NCBI RefSeq assembly: GCF_008086115.1
Contig: NZ_VSIY01000003.1
Span: 434,001-498,000 of the forward strand
DNA length: 64,000 nucleotides
Direction: 5' to 3'
Origin: Maritimibacter fusiformis
GTDB taxonomy: Bacteria; Pseudomonadota; Alphaproteobacteria; Rhodobacterales; Rhodobacteraceae
The translations under genes were made by a program, and so were the position numbers. Positions 62,979-64,000 of this stretch are shown here, piece after piece; the stretch's first letter is position 1, and every line of letters begins with the position of its first letter. The notes under the pieces were generated by a model. It worked only from the letters and a program-made list of their open reading frames with translations. It did no database searches and was not told the origin of the DNA.

Positions 62979-63950
62979 ATGCTGCGCCCCTATGAACACC
63001 GTTTCCCCTGGAACCTCGACTGGAATCTCCTGCGCACCTTCATGGTCGTGGTCGAACAGCGCAGCATCTCGCGGGCGGCGGATTTTCTCGGCCTGAAACA
63101 GCCCACTGTCAGCGCCGCACTGAAACGGCTGGAGGACAGCGTCGGACAGGTGCTTATCGAACGACGGCCCAACCGCTTCCGCGTCACCCGCGCCGGCGAG
63201 GTGCTGTTTTCCGAATGCAGCACGATCTTCGGCACCGTGTCGCAACTGCCCGCGCTGATGCAGGCCGGCGCCGACACCCTCAGCGGCCATATCTCGCTGG
63301 TGATGACCAGCCACGTGGTCTCGCCGCATCTCGACGCGGTGCTGGCCGACTTCGCCCAGCGCCACCGCGACGTGACCTTCTCGGTGGTGGTGGCCGAAAG
63401 CGGCGAGGTGCTCAAGCTGATCGAACAGAACCGCGCCGCCTTCGGCATCTGCCTCATCAACCGCCAGCCCCGGCACCTGCACGCGCCGGTCCTCTGCCGC
63501 GAGTTCTTCGCGCTCTATTGCGGCGCCAAGCACCGGCTGTTCGGCAAGGCCCGCATCGCGCTGGCCGACCTGGCGGGCGAACCGTCGGTGGCGTTTCACA
63601 CCGAGGTCGAGGGCGGGCCGCTGCAATCGGTCAACCGGCTGCGCGAACGGGCGCGCCTGGCCCCCGGCCCGCGCGGCGTGTCCGCCAACCTGCCCGAGGT
63701 GCGCCGCATGATCGTCGCCAACATCGGCATCGGCGCGCTGCCGGTGCATGTGGCGGCGCGCGACGTGGGCCTGGGCCTGCTGCGCCAACTGCCGCCGCAC
63801 GACCGTCTGCCGGCGATCGACATCCACCTTGTCACCAACCCCCGCCGGCAGATGTCCGCGCCCGAGGCCGCGCTGAACGCCGCCTTCACCGATCTGATCG
63901 ACGGCGAGAGCCTGGCCGCCCGCACCTACGGCGTTTCTGCGCCACTCTGA
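62979..63950 (+). CDS. LysR-family transcriptional regulator
   Basis: A 323-residue regulator. The N-terminal winged helix (residues about 15-74) has TFMVVVEQRSISRAADFLGL and KQPTVSAALKRLEDSVGQVL; the C-terminal effector domain follows. It is divergent from the catabolic cluster and so probably controls it in response to the transported compound, through the palindrome at 62919-62943. The remaining 50 bp of the window after its stop include a TTTGATCAAA palindrome and no gene. Confidence 0.93.
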   Translation: MLRPYEHRFPWNLDWNLLRTFMVVVEQRSISRAADFLGLKQPTVSAALKRLEDSVGQVLIERRPNRFRVTRAGEVLFSECSTIFGTVSQLPALMQAGADTLSGHISLVMTSHVVSPHLDAVLADFAQRHRDVTFSVVVAESGEVLKLIEQNRAAFGICLINRQPRHLHAPVLCREFFALYCGAKHRLFGKARIALADLAGEPSVAFHTEVEGGPLQSVNRLRERARLAPGPRGVSANLPEVRRMIVANIGIGALPVHVAARDVGLGLLRQLPPHDRLPAIDIHLVTNPRRQMSAPEAALNAAFTDLIDGESLAARTYGVSAPL

Positions 63951-64000
63951 CTTTTGATCAAATTCCCTCTGGCATCTCCGCGCCAAATCTGCCACCGGTG

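Noticed and set aside
1-64000. CRISPR arrays, insertion sequences and tRNA genes
   Set aside because: No regularly spaced direct repeats, transposase genes or tRNA-like cloverleaf were seen by eye. A tRNA scan would be decisive.

Overview
The window is about 64 kb of GC-rich DNA (roughly two thirds G+C in the coding regions) from an alphaproteobacterium, most likely a member of the Rhodobacterales/Rhodobacteraceae. This rests on the gene set: a short HisG paired with HisZ, xdhABC next to a BmpA-type purine ABC transporter, and the DUF2927 and XRE families. Long antisense reading frames are open almost everywhere because of the GC bias, so genes were chosen by family motifs, ribosome binding sites and start/stop overlaps.

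Layout. 1-7.05 kb: a tightly packed, entirely leftward mobile element (prophage or phage satellite). In transcription order it has an excisionase/AlpA-like HTH protein, a 28-residue microprotein, a 956-residue prim-pol/DUF5906 helicase, several small proteins, a small-terminase-like protein, the large terminase and one more small protein; it continues past base 1. About 0.7 kb of non-coding DNA (7054-7771) separates it from the chromosome. 7.8-9.7 kb: a frameshifted methyltransferase, hisN and an XRE regulator. 10-18.6 kb: housekeeping genes (quinone oxidoreductase family, Bax-inhibitor family, rpmG, VOC protein, RNase P RNA, AmpD-like amidase, excalibur-type lipoprotein, gatCA, ceramidase, metallo-hydrolase, tadA) and a 47-residue membrane microprotein. 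18.7-26 kb: a pseudouridine synthase, then an envelope-stress-like operon (28-residue membrane peptide, XpaC, TelA, DUF2927 lipoprotein, SPFH/GYF protein, unknown protein, zinc-ribbon membrane protein, nitroreductase). 26-35.6 kb: hsp20, sugar kinase, dtd, hisS-hisZ-hisG, slyX and dnaE.

35.8-45.3 kb: a purine-scavenging run, xdhABC overlapping a nucleoside-type ABC importer. 45.4-51.2 kb: a secreted protein with a duplicated three-cysteine module, a P2-type cation ATPase, and a MacB/LolD-type ABC pair with an MlaC-like periplasmic protein. 51.4-55.1 kb: an acyl-CoA ligase/GNAT fusion (Pat-like) with a histone-deacetylase-family protein, behind an FNR-type palindrome. 55.1-64 kb: a catabolic cluster under a divergent LysR regulator. 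It comprises a polar amino-acid ABC transporter, a creatininase-family hydrolase, a class III aminotransferase, CoA-transferase A and B and an M20 deacylase. The last four repeat the order of Bacillus subtilis yodT-yodS-yodR-yodQ, a cassette whose substrate I do not know.

Best candidates for something new are the yodTSRQ-like cluster with its uptake system, the XpaC/TelA/SPFH operon, the duplicated Cys module, the mobile element with its motif-dense 3.4-3.8 kb stretch, a family of hairpin repeats placed just after stop codons, and a low-GC insert inside hisS.
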